A stretch of DNA of 5,824 bases. Source: Hyphomicrobiaceae bacterium. GTDB taxonomy: Bacteria > Pseudomonadota > Alphaproteobacteria > Rhizobiales > Hyphomicrobiaceae. Under the pieces are notes generated by a model. That model did no database searches. It had not been told where the DNA came from and saw nothing but the letters and a program-made list of their open reading frames with translations. The stretch's first letter is position 1. The number at the start of each line of letters is the position of its first letter. The position numbers were made by a program, and so were the translations under genes. Shown piece by piece: positions 5,749 through 5,824 of the stretch. The stretch is from NCBI GenBank assembly GCA_013214245.1, contig JABSQE010000146.1, positions 1 through 5,824 of the forward strand. Direction: 5' to 3'.

Positions 5749-5824
5749 TCAAGCAGCTATAGCAGACGGCTCGTGAAGCATGCAGCTCTTAGGACAGACA
5801 CGTGAACAAGCTTCGCATCCGATG
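5749..5824 (-). CDS. fdxB: C-terminal end of a nif-type 4Fe-4S ferredoxin (ferredoxin III-like), 5' cut by window edge
   Basis: The last 24 codons read IGCEACSRVCPK followed by SCMLHEPSAIAA and TGA. The base at 5824 (C) fits as the third base of a preceding cysteine codon, giving C-x2-C-x2-C-x3-C-P, the 4Fe-4S ligand motif. A cluster motif this near the C-terminus, followed by a Cys and a His-Glu/Ala-Pro segment, resembles the nif-specific ferredoxin III family, which has two clusters and lies downstream of nifENX and upstream of iscA-nifU in related clusters. It probably donates electrons within nitrogenase assembly or function. The family name rests on a short fragment: the ferredoxin motif is certain, the fdxB label less so. 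It is separated from iscA by 418 bases holding a hairpin, two activator sites and a sigma-54 promoter, so it likely ends a separate transcription unit. Confidence 0.8.
   Translation of the reverse strand, partial: IGCEACSRVCPKSCMLHEPSAIAA

Overview
The window is a stretch of a proteobacterial molybdenum-nitrogenase (nif) cluster. Every recognisable gene lies on the minus strand, so transcription runs from high to low coordinates. In that order it holds: the last 24 codons of a nif-type 4Fe-4S ferredoxin (5824-5749), nif-type iscA (5330-5001), nifU (4885-3938), nifS (3941-2727), nifV (2436-1300), a broken serine acetyltransferase gene cysE (1298-1053), nifW (794-483) and nifZ (431 to beyond base 1). 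This matches the Azotobacter/Pseudomonas stutzeri-type order fdx-iscA-nifUSV-cysE-nifWZ, except that cysE is dead. The organism is a diazotrophic proteobacterium. Gene order recalls gammaproteobacteria, while some NifU and NifW segments also recall alphaproteobacterial homologues as I remember them, so I do not assign a class. Coding regions are moderate in GC and the spacers are AT-rich.

Regulation is readable. Upstream of iscA there is a textbook sigma-54 -24/-12 promoter (5426-5411), preceded at about -148 and -96 by one perfect NifA upstream activator sequence (TGT-N10-ACA, 5541-5556) and one near-perfect one (TGT-N10-ACG, 5488-5503). A second sigma-54 promoter sits in the iscA-nifU gap (4943-4928), just ahead of the preferred nifU start. 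Sigma-54/NifA control of the iscA-nifUSV-nifWZ group is therefore likely, with nifU able to be transcribed on its own.

The genes work together in cofactor assembly. NifS takes sulfur from cysteine, NifU is the scaffold on which Fe-S clusters form, IscA-nif is an accessory carrier, NifV makes homocitrate for FeMo-co, and NifW and NifZ help mature the MoFe protein. CysE would have boosted supply of the cysteine precursor O-acetylserine for NifS. Its remnant keeps only a diverged N-terminal domain and lacks the whole catalytic beta-helix.

Spacers are unusually long for a compact nif operon: 418 bases (fdx-iscA), 290 (nifS-nifV) and 258 beyond the cysE remnant. No wholly new system is seen. The most notable points are the cysE decay, the two-promoter arrangement, and unexplained structured or short-ORF sequence in the spacers.
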